Below the pieces are notes generated by a model. That model was not told the DNA's origin. It did not search any database and worked only from the letters and a program-made list of their open reading frames with translations. DNA of 64,000 nucleotides. It comes from Agrocybe praecox. Taxonomy: Eukaryota > Basidiomycota > Agaricomycetes > Agaricales > Agrocybaceae. The translations under genes and the position numbers were made by a program. Of this stretch, positions 41,330-56,710 are shown piece by piece. Position 1 is the first letter of the stretch. The number at the start of each line of letters is the position of its first letter. The stretch lies in contig OZ024840.1 in assembly GCA_964017145.1 (NCBI GenBank), forward strand, positions 3,596,001 through 3,660,000, given 5' to 3'.

Positions 41330-43283
41330 ATGGTCCATTTCTCGACGTCCGCTAGTGTTGTCCTCCAAGCCTTGCTCCTAGTCAGATCAGTGGTGCGTTC
41401 TTCATTACTTTGTAGTATGGAAGCTTCCCAATCTAACCAACTCGCAGGCAGCTTGGAATAATGGCGTAGCAAAAGTCCCGCCAATGGGATTCAACACGTA
41501 CATCATTTTAGTATTATGTTCTTCATAATCATCAAGCTCACATATGTGGCGTCTTCGCTCATCCTAAAGGTGGAATCGATTCGCATGCAACATCAATGAA
41601 GAGTTAATTCGTGACACTGCTACGCAAATGAAAGACCTTGGGTTTCTCGATGCGGGATATCAGTACATAAACATCGACGATTGCTGGCTCACCAGTAGCC
41701 GTAGCTCCGATGGGCACCTCGTCGTTGACTCGACAAAGTTTCCTAGTGGAATGAATAATTTAACTGATTTTTTGCATGGTCTTGGGTTTAAAGCTGGGGT
41801 GAATACATTTTCATGCTTAAGTTCTAAACGGGGCAGATTCTAATCACGTCAACTTTTGGCTAGATTTATGTCAGTGAATGGTCTATTTTCTCTTGCTGTT
41901 TTGCTTATACAAAGTATTCAACCTTCCTAGGAAGACCTTGGTACAAAGACTGTGGGTTTCGTCAATATTTTCTACGCGCACTTCTTCACACCCTTTCCGA
42001 CATGGTAGTGCGCTGGGTTTGCTGGAAGCTTGGGCCACGAGCTTACCGACGCCAGAGATTTCGTTAATTGGGGTAAGTGTACATTTTTCGTGCCGGTACG
42101 ACAGGTAACATTGACGCCTTATCTTCGTGGCGTATCAGGATTCGATTACTCGAAGGTCACTTGGTTTAATGAGGGATAATAATATGCTATCCTGAATCGT
42201 TTTATAGATTGACGATTGCAACAGTCAGAGCTATAACGGCACAAATGCGTCGCGCTTCCAGCGATGGACAGACGCCCTTACCCAAGTCAAGGAAGAAACA
42301 GGAAAAACCCTCGTTTACACCCTAGTCGAGTGGACGAGCTTCGATGCTTGGACATGGGGTGGAAATATCGCTAATGCTTGGAGAAGTACGTGAACTGAAC
42401 AATTCATTTTATTGATAATCGTGCCTGTCAGAGTAACAAACTGAGCTATTAATCTTCCTTATCTTTGATAGTCTACGACGATATCCAAGCTAACTGGGGT
42501 AGGATCAAAGAGATTTTGAACGAAGCCTCGTTCATCGGAAATTATTCCAACTTCTACGGGCATAACGATCTGGGTACTAGTGTTCTTTTGCCGCTGGTGG
42601 TATTTTTCTAACAGGCATACCAGACATGCTGGAGAATGGGAATGGAAATCTTACCCTAGCCGAGCAGCGTAGTCATTTCACGGCATGGGCACTTGCTAAA
42701 TCGCCTTTGCTCGTTGGAACAGACGTGGGTGACGCGTACCTTGCCTTGAATGCCGCACGAGACTTATGCGGTTACTCTTTTACAGGTTTCGAAGTTGTCG
42801 AACGAGTCTATTGAGATTCTCGTCAACCCTGAGATCATTGCTATCAACCAGGATACGTCCATCGGCGAGCCTTTGAAGCCTTTCTTCTGGGGCAAGAATC
42901 CCGATGGTACCAATGACCCGTAAGTGTGCTTGATTGTAGAAAATTAGAGTGTGACTTGAATCTCTCCACAGAACTTTCCCGGCTCAATATTGGAGGTACG
43001 CAAATATATTTCTTTCCTCGGACCTCAAGTCATGAAATAACCTGCGAATAATAGTGGATACTACAAGGATACGAAACACACGGCCATCATGTATATCAAC
43101 TTCAACGAGAGGACTGTAGATCTCAACTTTACCCTGTCCCACTCTCCTCACTTGAAGGCCGACAAGACCTACGCTGTTCGCGATTTGTGGCAACGCAAAG
43201 ATATTGGCTCCGCTAGTGACTTTTTCTTCTCTGGAAGCATCGCGGCCCATGACGTTCGTGCGTATATTTTCACGGAGCTGTAA
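41330..43283 (+). CDS. Secreted GH27 alpha-galactosidase
   Basis: 408 aa in thirteen exons: 41330-41392, 41448-41497, 41570-41798, 41864-41869, 41931-41951, 42009-42072, 42139-42155, 42208-42385, 42472-42573, 42615-42724, 42786-42919, 42972-42995, 43055-43283. GH27 enzymes release terminal alpha-1,6-galactose from galactomannan and raffinose-type sugars. A signal peptide ([20 protein letters not shown]) precedes [19 protein letters not shown]. Conserved blocks are [36 protein letters not shown] (nucleophile Asp), [13 protein letters not shown] (acid/base Asp in WRIxDD), [14 protein letters not shown] and LLVGTD. Exon 4 is only six nucleotides (Ile-Tyr), needed to complete the family's GIYxDxGTKTC. 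Stop follows AYIFTEL. Confidence 0.92.
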
Positions 43284-43667
43284 GTCGTATTCGGAGGACC
43301 TAGTGGGGTTAGTTCGCTGGATGTATATTTTCTGTACATGAATCAGATATTTTAGTTTGAAAGTGTCAAAACTAGAACGGGATAAGCCGAGAGATGTGAT
43401 GACATTTTAGTGCTTACGCGAATAAATGGGTCTTGAAAGTGGGCTGACATGGGATGCTTTCTTTTAATATGAATCATGGGAGACCTACTAATTCTAAACA
43501 TGCCATCCTTTCTTTTCTTTTAGCTCTCATATACCATTATACATGCCATGTTTTAAATTCTTATTATCGCCCGGTGCACCTCTGACCGACGACGGACAAT
43601 GCCCAGACAATTCCACAGCATTGGATTAAGCGATTATCCCTTCCGCTTCGTCTCTTTCAACGCCCTT
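43284..43667. other. Intergenic region
   Basis: 384 bp, AT-rich 3' flank of the alpha-galactosidase followed by the next promoter. An alternative in-frame ATG at 43599 for the next gene lies here. Nothing else is seen. Confidence 0.5.
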
Positions 43668-45100
43668 ATGCCTCCCAAAGTCCTTAACGAAACCACTCAC
43701 GCTCAACAATCATCATCTTCTGCCGCTGTCGAAGGTCCCGCAGATCGTGCTTCAATTTTAATATTCATTTCTGCTCATGCTTTGGGTTCTCTTGGCTTCG
43801 CCGTGGTGCGCATCATATTTAATGAAGAAAATTTTCAACTGATTATTCCTTCATGGAATGTAGAGCCTTTTTGCTATTTGGTTTGGGTGGCTTCTACCTG
43901 CAGCTCTATTGGCGCCCAGCGCAGCTGCAACGCTGACTTCACCAGGTGCTCATGATGATGCCTCCGAGATTAAAAAGCCCAACAATTCGAGACCACGTTT
44001 ACCTTCAAAACAGCCTCGTCGATCCACGCCTAATGCTCATGCTATACCTCCTCTACCCACACCCGTCCGACGTGCCTCAGCGCCTGTAACAATTACTCCC
44101 ATATTAGTTCCTCGCCCCGAAGATGTCCAGAATAATTCTCGTCGCGTTTATTTCAAAGATAGTGCGCCTCCAACAGTTTTTAGACGAAATACGATGCCGG
44201 AGCCGGAGCTTGTGCGTGTGGGACCATTGACCAAGAGCGAAACAACTTCTGTTCCCAGTTCTGCGAATAACAGTCGATCGGCTTCTCCGGTTCCGATGGT
44301 CAACGGTGGCCAGGTGGAGGTTGGCGAGGATGGCGTTCTGGACTCTGATTGCTCGCCACATTCGTCGAAGGCTTCATTGCACATGCAATCGTGCTTACAG
44401 AAGTTTAAACGACTCAAACCCAATCGCTTGGAAACTCAAGATAAGCAGCAGGCCGATCAAGCGTCGATAGCTAGTACAGGTCAGTAATTTTATATGCTAT
44501 TCGTTATTTTTGGTCGCTCATTCATTCATCTTATCTTCAGAAACTTCTGTTTCCGTGAAGGCTGGAAGACGGTCGAGCGGCGGCTTTGTGGCTCCTTGGG
44601 GGTTAACACGACACAGGACCGCTCCTGATGTGACCGCATCTGATTCCGGCTCTTCCTCGCCTTCTCGTTTATCATTTACTCGTCGAAAATCGCCAGCAAG
44701 ACCAAGCACCAGTCCTGGAAACAATTCCACTTCCACCACGACTTCAGCTGCCTCGGAGATCCTATCACCCACCTTTTTATCGCGTAAATCGCAAAAGCGC
44801 GTTTCAGCTACAATTCCACGAACATCGCCCTATGGCGCCCCATATTTCGCTACTCCCCCGCTATTGTTGAATGATAATGCTGCTAGTAAAAAGAACTACC
44901 ATGCTTACCTCAAAGGATTACCTCAATTCGAGGACGAAACCCAACCCGCCCCTGCTTCTGATGGTGAAGGCGCAGAACGCTCAAGAGGTCGTACACCGTC
45001 GATACGACGGGTGAATCTTGGTCCTGTCACTGAAACCTTACCGAAACGAAGATCAGCGAGCGAGGACTGGACACAGAGACCAGAAGCCAGCCGCTCATGA
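43668..45100 (+). CDS. Membrane-anchored disordered protein, PYxAPYF family copy 2
   Basis: 437 aa. Exons: 43668-43805, 43864-44479, 44541-45100. No known domain. A hydrophobic N-terminal segment (ISAHALGSLGFAV joined to SLFAIWFGWLLPAALLAP) is split by a phase-0 intron exactly as in the gene at 15936. A Ser/Pro-rich middle ends at a phase-1 intron. The last exon carries QKRVSATIPRTSPYGAPYFA then TPP. Shared anchor position, intron positions and phases, and the PYxAPYFAxPP motif argue for common descent with copy 1. The middles have diverged. Translation could also start 23 codons earlier at 43599 (MPRQFHS...). The function is unknown; it is probably inserted in a membrane with most of the chain disordered. 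Confidence 0.7.
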
Positions 45101-45562
45101 CATCATTATGTTTATAACTTATATACACTGTAAGTCCTGATGGACCCTCTGTTTCTTTGTGGGTATACTGATATGTATGCTCTTTTAGATTCATATTTCG
45201 CATGTAGATGAATTCCTTTTTCTTTCTTTCTTTCTGGTCAAACCAATCAAATATTGCAATGTACTTGTACTGTTCTCGGCATACCATCATCATTATCACC
45301 TCTCTCAAGAATACGTCGCATTATCTTAATCGTAAATTATCCGTAATTCAATATGCTATTTGCGTTGTCTGTGTATCTCAGGCGGGCGCTTTCCCGAATC
45401 GTCATCGAGCGCTTATTATAACTAGAGTCTAGACCAGAGTAACACGTGATGATATACACCCACGTTTCGTCGTGTCTCAAATGAAATTGGTCACTAGTCA
45501 CTGATTATGATACCCCTATATCATGTCTCTCGCTGATAATACTGCTCTTTCAACAAACAATC
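45101..45562. other. Intergenic region upstream of nicotinamidase
   Basis: 462 bp. A CTTTCTTTCTTTCT tract lies near 45220 and a CACGTG hexamer at 45443-45448. No gene is seen. Confidence 0.5.
45443..45448. promoter_or_regulatory. CACGTG E-box upstream of PNC1
   Basis: TAACACGTGATG lies 115 bp before the ATG. It is a bHLH core site as in the SYO1 promoter. Functional use is inference. Confidence 0.35.
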
Positions 45563-46291
45563 ATGAGCGGAATACCAGCTACTGAGGATACTTCACAATT
45601 TCAGGCAAAGGGCAAGTTCGTGCCCGCCCTTATCGTCATTGACATGCAAAACGATTTTGTCTACGGTTCGCTCGCCGTACCGGGAGGGGAAACCATAATT
45701 GGCCCTATCAACGACTTGATACGCCTTCCGTTCCCAACTAAGATTGCAACGCGGGATTTCCACCCGGAGAACCACATCTCCTTTGCACGTACGCATGGAC
45801 AGAGAGAGTTTGACAAGAAGACGATATATGATCCCGACGATCACCTGGAGAAAGGGGGCGTCGAGCAGACGCTGTGGCCGGTGCATTGCGTGGCTTACAG
45901 TGGCGGGGCTGATTTCGTTCCGGGCTTGAATGCGTTATCGTTCGATGCTGTCATCCACAAGGGCACACACCCGAAGGTCGAGTCGTACTCTGCCTTCCGC
46001 GACGTGTGGGGCAACCGCGAGACGGAGCTACCTGCTATCTTGCAGGACCGAGGGGTCACGGATATTTTTTTCTGCGGGCTCGCGGGGGATTATTGCGTCA
46101 AGTACACTGCGGTTGATTCGGTGGAGTATGGGTACAAGACGTGGATAGTGAGCAACGCGGTGAAGAGCATTGCTACCGACGAAACTACCTGGATTGACAT
46201 TGTGGACAAGAAGGGCATAAAATTCACGACGGTGGAGAAATTGACAGAGCTGATGTTATCTGATAAAGCGGAAGACTTGTCTATCAATTAG
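45563..46291 (+). CDS. PNC1: Nicotinamidase (PNC1)
   Basis: 242 aa, and the only intronless complete gene in the window. It converts nicotinamide to nicotinic acid in NAD salvage and relieves nicotinamide inhibition of sirtuins. The isochorismatase-fold triad is complete: Asp27 (IVIDMQNDF), Lys133 (AVIHKGTHP) and Cys178 (LAGDYCVK). Metal ligands Asp65 and His67 (RDFHPENHISF) and His108 (WPVHCV) are present. VESYSAFRD and the SNAVKSIA region also match fungal Pnc1. Codon use is more GC-rich than that of neighbours, but nothing points to recent transfer, and the length fits fungal Pnc1. Confidence 0.95.
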   Translation: MSGIPATEDTSQFQAKGKFVPALIVIDMQNDFVYGSLAVPGGETIIGPINDLIRLPFPTKIATRDFHPENHISFARTHGQREFDKKTIYDPDDHLEKGGVEQTLWPVHCVAYSGGADFVPGLNALSFDAVIHKGTHPKVESYSAFRDVWGNRETELPAILQDRGVTDIFFCGLAGDYCVKYTAVDSVEYGYKTWIVSNAVKSIATDETTWIDIVDKKGIKFTTVEKLTELMLSDKAEDLSIN

Positions 46292-46468
46292 TACGAACAC
46301 GTAGATAAGATAAGATTTGGTATACATAATGAAGCCCTTTGTTGGAAGGAAACTAGTAGAACAACTCCTGGATTTGAGTTTTTCCGACGTTTGCCGGTTT
46401 GAACTAGTCCACTTTCGCTTAGGTCCATTCCCCAAATTTTAACTCTCATTGCTCTCTCTCTCTCTTTC

Positions 46469-46933
46469 ATGTCACAAGTCGTCGCAAGCGAAACAACTAT
46501 CCAGCCTCAGCTGGCATACCCTTCGGTTTTCATCAGAATCCTTGCGCAGGCTACCACAGCGCTACACTTCCTCCAGGTCTGGTTTGACCTTTTTCTTCAC
46601 GAGATGAAGGTAATTTCTGACTTGCGGTAATAGAGCTTGGCAGCCATGGTGTTATTCTGGCTGTGGCCATCGCTGACACCAGAACCTCGACTACACCGGT
46701 ACATCTCCTCCACGCCCCAGGTGCATCACCACCAACACAGGCACTCGTCGTCACACCATCACCAGCATGCACCACGTAGACGGAATAGCAGGAAGCTGTC
46801 AACCAGCTTGGTGGACGAGATCGACACGCTCACAGAAGCACTTATCCATGTCGACAAGGCGTTGGAAGGCTGTGAACGGCCAGTGTCGCCGGTAGAACGT
46901 TGGGAGGACGGTCGACGAACAGTCGCAGCATGA
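46469..46933 (+). CDS. Small His-rich putative membrane protein
   Basis: 135 aa as modelled with exons 46469-46576 and 46634-46933. No family is recognised. A hydrophobic N-terminal part (VFIRILAQATTALHFLQ joined to SLAAMVLFWLWPSLTP) is followed by a His-rich run (HHHQHRHSSSHHHQH) and a short helical region (LVDEIDTLTEALIHVDKALE). The intron is inferred: a GTCTGG donor and a TAATAG acceptor, phase 0. A better-looking GTAATT donor at 46610 would leave an intron of only 24 nt. The position of the intron inside the hydrophobic segment resembles the PYxAPYF genes. Confidence 0.5.
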
Positions 46934-47208
46934 GCACCACTTTCCCATCATTACCATCATTACACGCGTACCACCTCGGGGTTTACATCACGCCCATGAT
47001 ACCTGAAGCAAAGACGACACAAATTAAATTACGTTACGGACAATCACCACCGACCTCCATGGACAGCTAGAATTGAGGATCGAGTTTATAATTTCATTTA
47101 TATCCTTATAAAGTCATCATCATCATTTGGTTGAGTTACAACAAGAATAGGATGCAGCAGTATATAATCTGGATGCAATGAAGCATAGTAAAACTTTCTT
47201 GCTTTCTT
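46934..47208. other. Convergent 3' intergenic region
   Basis: 275 bp between convergent gene ends. AT-rich in the second half. No gene is seen. Confidence 0.5.
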
Positions 47209-50200
47209 CTAAGAAAAGTCTTCTGTCCTTCCGTCGTATGTAAGAAGCGCCATGATAGCATGAACGATGGGGTTTCCGGAGCCTACTGTCAGCATAGTTC
47301 CCTCTTCGATGGACTTTTGTAGTTGAGCATCCAAGAGGCGCCTACAATACCATATGGTAAGTACATCAAGTTCAAATACGAAAGAAAGACGACGTACCGA
47401 AGCTGGTTCACCAATATCCCAATGCGAGGGATTGCATTGAGCTTGATAAAGTTTTCCTTCCCGCCTACGGTAAGACCACCACGTATATGGTTGACGGAAA
47501 CAGGACCTCCAAATAACAGCAACGCGTAAATCGGGACCTAACATCAATTAATTAATCCAAGGTCACGAATACACCAACTCTTCGTAAAGTAAAAAGCGCA
47601 TACATACCTTCGACGCATCGCGCAGGAAAACCTTGCTAGACATATACCTATGGAAATAGAACACAAACGGCGGCTTCCAATTCGATACACCAAACAACAC
47701 ACTCCCAGGATGGAGGAACACCCTCCCTTCTTTGAGGTCGAAGATCTTGAAGTCTTTCGCCGTGTTGTCCCGCTGCACGGTCCCTGCGGAGACTTTGTCG
47801 TATTTTATCTTGTTAGAGGGCAAGTGCACTCGCGCGACGCGCGGCCAGAGACCGCCGAGCATGGCAGCTTTGACTAGGTTCAGGTTATTGCTGTTCGTGT
47901 TCAGAGCCGGTGTGTTTGGCGTTGAGTCGAGGGGGATCAACCCTATTTCTGCTAGTGAGGAAATGAAATCTTGTCGAAGCATTGAGATTTCTCGAACAGT
48001 GGTTGGAGATATGAAATTCTGCAGATTTTTGAAAATGTTAACTTCGGTCATTTTTTGTATTTTTTTTTTCTTGGTTAAGCCTCACCTCCTCGCAGAAGGA
48101 CCTTATAGTGCTTTGTGATTTCCCTTCAGTACGCATCTTGGTACATGTATCGAAGGCATTGACGTCTGTAAGAAGATCACTGTCCCCCGTCAAAAAGCGT
48201 GTTCGTGCCCTGTATTCGTCTTCAGTAGCATACTCAATATCTTTAAGAGAGAACGCCATACGCTGATGCTTCGTCTCTTTTATCCATCGGACTGTTGAAA
48301 AGAGGCTTCGAGGACAGTAGAGCGGCTACGGTGCTGACTGGTCCAAGGCATTGGAATATAGTAGCCAAAATCAACATCTAATATTCGGGTCAGATTACTA
48401 CTTGATAGTAAACACGAAAGAAACAAGCTTCACCTTCGCCAATCTGATATCCACAGGAATCATTGACTAAAAAGAATGTCAGATGAAGCTTAAGGAGTAT
48501 ACATGGTACGTCTTACAATGTGCTTCCCAAGAGCAGTCAACTTGTTGTTCTCGTCTATGGCCCCAAGTTCTTCTAGTGTGGACCACGCTCGATCTATAGC
48601 CGCAACCGAGGGAGGGTCGATAGCTCTGCTCAAGAATTTCTAGATATATTGATTGATAGTGAGAAACACATCGCAACAATAAAGAAAAAGTAGTTTACTG
48701 ACCTTGACGTCTTCGTCTTCTTTCGCAGCCTTGACCGACAGCGATATACTCTCCAAAGGAACGCGAAGAATTTCAGGAACAGGGAATTTAGCCATATTCA
48801 TTTCCTGCTTTCTTGTGTATAACTTATAGCAGAACCCAGATCGTGTACGACCCGCACGACCTCTTCTTTGTCTGGCTGCTGCTCGGTTTACCCATGCCTC
48901 AACCAACCTGGATAGATTGGTGTCGGGATCATATTGCGTTTCTTTTACTTTGCCGGCATCAATGACATAGACGATGTCGTCGATCGTAATTGATGTCTGA
49001 GAGATTGGAGTTAGTTCATCACCGTGTAGACATGGAAGATGAGATGAAAAAGTTGCTGACCTCCGCAACGTTTGTCGAAGCGATGACCTTCCAATTAGGG
49101 GTATTTTGGAAAACCTTTCGTTGCTCGTCGTTTGAAAGATTGGCGTGAAGCGGGAGGACAACAGCATTCTTGTCTGTTATCTCCCTACGAATTGTGTCGA
49201 TGCATTGCTTGATTTCGTTGACGCCAGGAAGGAATATTAGAATTCCACTCTTGCTGTTCGCGGTGGTGACAATGTGGTTCACAAGCGAGGCAATAAGCTG
49301 GGATATTTATCGTGTTCAATGTTGAGTATAGGAAACAAAGCGCCATTGGGATATACCTGGTAATCAATTCTATCTGATCTTATGATATTTTGTATTGCAT
49401 CGACGACAGAAGTTTGGATCCCCTGGGATATATATTCGTCTCGCATAACTTCTTGTGCGGGTGTGCTTTTGCCTTTGGTTGACTTCGCGAAAGCTGGTCG
49501 GTAATCTATTTCAGATAGAATATCCTCAAGGTATCTACATCCCCAGCTCAATGAGAAACAGAGAACGAAAAACATATCGACGTACTTGTCTGTAACAGGG
49601 TGCATGAAACCTGGTATTTCAAGGAGAGGAGCATCATTGAAATACTTCACAAACGTTTCGTGGTTGATTGTAGCCGACATGAGAATCACTTTGAGTGTAG
49701 GGTGCCTTTTCAAGAGCTCCTTTAATTCGAGCAGAAGAAAGTCGCCATCCATAGAACGTTCGTGTACCTAAGCAAACCGTGAGTCGTCTTTATATTGTGT
49801 ACCAGATGAGATAAGTATACTCACTTCATCGACAACAATATGAGATACGTCTTGCAAAGTGTCCCCGGTGCTAAGCCTTCGAAGCACAACACCAGTTGTG
49901 CAGAAGAGTAGTTTGGTGTTCTTCCCTTGTTTACTTTCACCTCGTATCGCGTATCCAACTGAACCATCTTCAATTCGCTCTTCAGAGACGCGGGCAGCAA
50001 CGGAAATGGCTGATATACGACGTGGTTGAGTAATAAGAATGGAAGCTTGTGAACCCCGATTCGATAGTATGAGTGAATCTAATATGAACTGTGGTACTGG
50101 AATGCAGTCAGCACATTGCAGGCAGGTAACAATTGGTGCACATACACTGTGTCGTCTTTCCACAACCTGAAATGCGTGTTCATTATGGCATGTATAAAAA

Positions 50201-52265
50201 AGAAAAGAATCACTTACCTGTCTCACCCACGACGACAACTACTCTATTCCTTTCCAGTTTATCCAAGAAGTCATCCTGAGCGGCGAATGCAGGTAATTTC
50301 CTACGTTTCTCGAACATCGCTTTGTACTACCAACCATTTCATAAGCTTGTGGGGTGTCCAGTAATTGGAGTTCCCGTACCTTATCCGTTTGGCTGAGTGC
50401 TTCGAATTCTCGTCTAATTTGAGCATCATCTCCTGCCTTTGCATTTCTTGGTTGTCTACGCCCCCTTAACTGAGGCTGAGAAGAAGCCTGCGGACCGTCA
50501 TTGCCCTCATCGACAGGCACAAATCTCTCGGGAAGAGGTATGAGATGTTTCATCACCGCTGATATGTCTGGCAAACCATTATCTTCAATTTTAGCCCATT
50601 CGCCTTCAATAATTCGCATGACGGTCATACAGAATCCTTCCCCAGATTCTAACTCTGGTTCTGCATGCATGTGTTCCAGAAATTTAGAAAGCAGATGAAG
50701 TCTAACATAAGCAGCTGTTGTCGTTGAAGTAATATAGATCGGGATATGATTGGGACGAGGATAGTTCCCACTAGAGGAGAAAAGTATATGTATCTTGATT
50801 GGTGCGCTGAAAAGAGGCAAAACCAGATGTCCGTCTTCTTCTATGTGTGCGCCGAGCGCTTCATATTCATCAACTTCAATCGGGTAGGAAAGGAGATCGG
50901 TAGCTTCGGATGGATCTTTCATAGAGCCTCCAACAAGCTTTCGACCCAGTGCGACCATAAGAGAGTCGTAATGCTCTATTATATCGGGTTTTGTTGCAGT
51001 ACAGTCTTTTACCGCTTGTAGTGGCCATCCAGCTTCTTTGACAGCCTTTTCTTCTATCCATCTCTTTTTGAGGTCATCCTGTCCAGAGTGCGCAGAAGTA
51101 ATAAATGGGTTCGAGGAATTGATCGAGGGCAAAAATCGTTCTGGAAGATCGCATTCGGGTAGATGAAGAACCAGATATGCTATTCCAGCGTCTAAGGGCG
51201 ATAGAGATTCTAAGAGGCTGAAAGTAAGGGGTGATTCCTTTGAAAGGAAAGCTACGGCATCTCGAATTTGAGATTTCTTGAAACCTAGATGTTCTAATTG
51301 TTGAGTGATTGTCGGGACAGCGTCTTCGGAAATAGTGAGCGGTAAAGCTTCTTGTGAATCTGGGTAAAGTGCAACACTCTCAAAGAAACTTTAAGTCAAG
51401 ATACTCGATAACAAAAACATTCCTTTACCTTTTTAATGGCATCTTCTACAAGTTCCCTCAGAGAAGAAGCCATAATAACCTCAGGATAGTCCGTAGACGG
51501 TGGCCCACTGGATACATGCTGATTCGGTTTCGTATTGGATGACCCGGAGATGTTTTCGTCTCGACGTTGACTTGCTTTTGCCTGTCGTTCTTCTACTATC
51601 TTTTTGGCTGCGAATGGATCGGCGTCGTACATCCATTTCTGGTGCTCGGGTACTTGCGTTTGCTCAGCCGCAAGTTCTTTCCAATAATCTCGTGGTCCAG
51701 GTGGAAGAACCTGGCTCAGCTGTAATCCATTGCAAAACTGTCAAGTTGGACAGCATTTAGACAAATAGATCGGTGCATTCAGGACGTTGTTGCCACGAAC
51801 ACGGTAAAGAGCGTACGTAGCACCCCAATGCCTTGCTTCCACAGCAGTCGGCCTGTAATAAGGCGGATGAGGTTCCATTCGTACGGTGTCTTTCTCGGAT
51901 GATTTCTTGTTGTGTCTGCTCAATGTGACAACAAAAGAAAAACCCGAGTTTCCATGAGAGCGCTACAATGAAATTCAGGTTTGGTGGACATCGTAACCTT
52001 TAACAGAGAGCATACGGCGTCTACAACAGGTTTATCCCATCCTAACTTTTGACATCTGTACCATAAGTTGCAATCACGTCACAAATATTTCTACGAGAAT
52101 GACCTCCAACTCATACCTCTCGTGAAGCAAACTTAAAGGATATTTGAAACCGGGAGGAAATAAAGGTGGCGGATCGGTACTGGTGGACGGTGTAGGTGCA
52201 TTCTTATCCGATTTTGTTGAATTTCCAGCATTTCCAGATTTGACGATGCCTTTCTTTGGAGGCAT
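47209..52265 (-). CDS. DEVH-box RNA helicase, DHX57/YLR419W-like, with UBA and RWD regions
   Basis: 1,336 aa in nineteen minus-strand exons: 52265-52117, 52055-51990, 51915-51801, 51737-51429, 51378-50380, 50326-50218, 50166-50146, 50096-49825, 49767-49586, 49534-49357, 49297-49061, 48996-48703, 48639-48517, 48466-48434, 48377-48262, 48209-48086, 48018-47608, 47537-47398, 47341-47209. The N-terminus has a YYRPTAVEARHWGATYALYR block and a UBA-like helix set (LEHLGFKKSQIRDAVAFL, ~230-260). An RWD-like region follows. Helicase motifs: GETGCGKTTQ (~580), TQPRRISAISVAARV, VVDEVHERS (DEVH), SATI, STNVAETSITI, QRRGRAGRTRSG. HA2 and OB-fold regions follow (EGKSQSTIRSFCEENFISP). Its cellular role (RNA remodelling) is inferred from the family. 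Confidence 0.9.
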
Positions 52266-52480
52266 TTTGAGGCGTTACTTCGAAGAAAAGAGGTTAAGCG
52301 CTCTTCTAGATATCCATATCCAAAGTTTAAGCTAAACATCAAAGAATCAAAGAAGTGGGATTATGTGGGATGTTATTACATAATTTGTTCCCACAGCTTT
52401 CATGGCCAACCCATCCTAAGTTCATGACGGCTATCGGCCAAGCTGCTTATTCCACTTCACCTAGCTTTTTTCAACATCGC
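52266..52480. promoter_or_regulatory. Bidirectional promoter of the two helicase genes
   Basis: 215 bp separate the divergent start codons of the DHX57-like gene and PRP22. No TATA box is evident. Confidence 0.6.
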
Positions 52481-56176
<3,696 letters not shown>

Positions 56177-56710
56177 AATTGCATGTGTTGATTACTCTAC
56201 ATATATCTGTTTGAATTCTGTACATTAATCTTGGTCCAACTTATCGAAGTAGCTTTGGATGTCAGGTTGGGGATAGGCTATAAGAACCTTCTTTTATTTG
56301 GACCCCTTTTGCCCAGTGTGACACCACGACGGACAAGGAAAGAAAAAAAGAACACGGCTCAAGGTTCATACTCAGATATCGTTGGAAGCAGATTGCATAT
56401 TAAATAATGCATTTGAAATGAAGACGCGCTCTAAAATGGTACACATGCAAAGAAAGTAAAATAAGGATAAGATATGTAGAGGAGAAAGTCCGAGACATAA
56501 CGATATGAAAGCACTAGTTGATACAATATTTAATCAGTAATAGATAGTAACACAATGAATGATGCCATAGATAGCATTCTGACCAGTCCATGAATGGATC
56601 AAGTACTATTGTATATGGGTATGATATATGATATTCGATAAATGCTATAACTAAAACTGCAAAAGAATTAGAAGCAGTTGTGGACACAAAATAAAACACT
56701 TACATTATAT
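56177..56710. other. Convergent 3' intergenic region
   Basis: 534 AT-rich bp between PRP22 and NXT1 stops. No open frame of note and no recognised element. Confidence 0.5.

Noticed and set aside
46443..46465. CT dinucleotide run as a microsatellite of note
   Set aside because: Short and in the expected pyrimidine-rich core promoter position before the 46469 ATG.
47209..52265. Two or more separate genes in place of one DEVH helicase
   Set aside because: Helicase motifs, HA2 and OB regions follow in canonical order across the breaks, and all nineteen exons join in frame.
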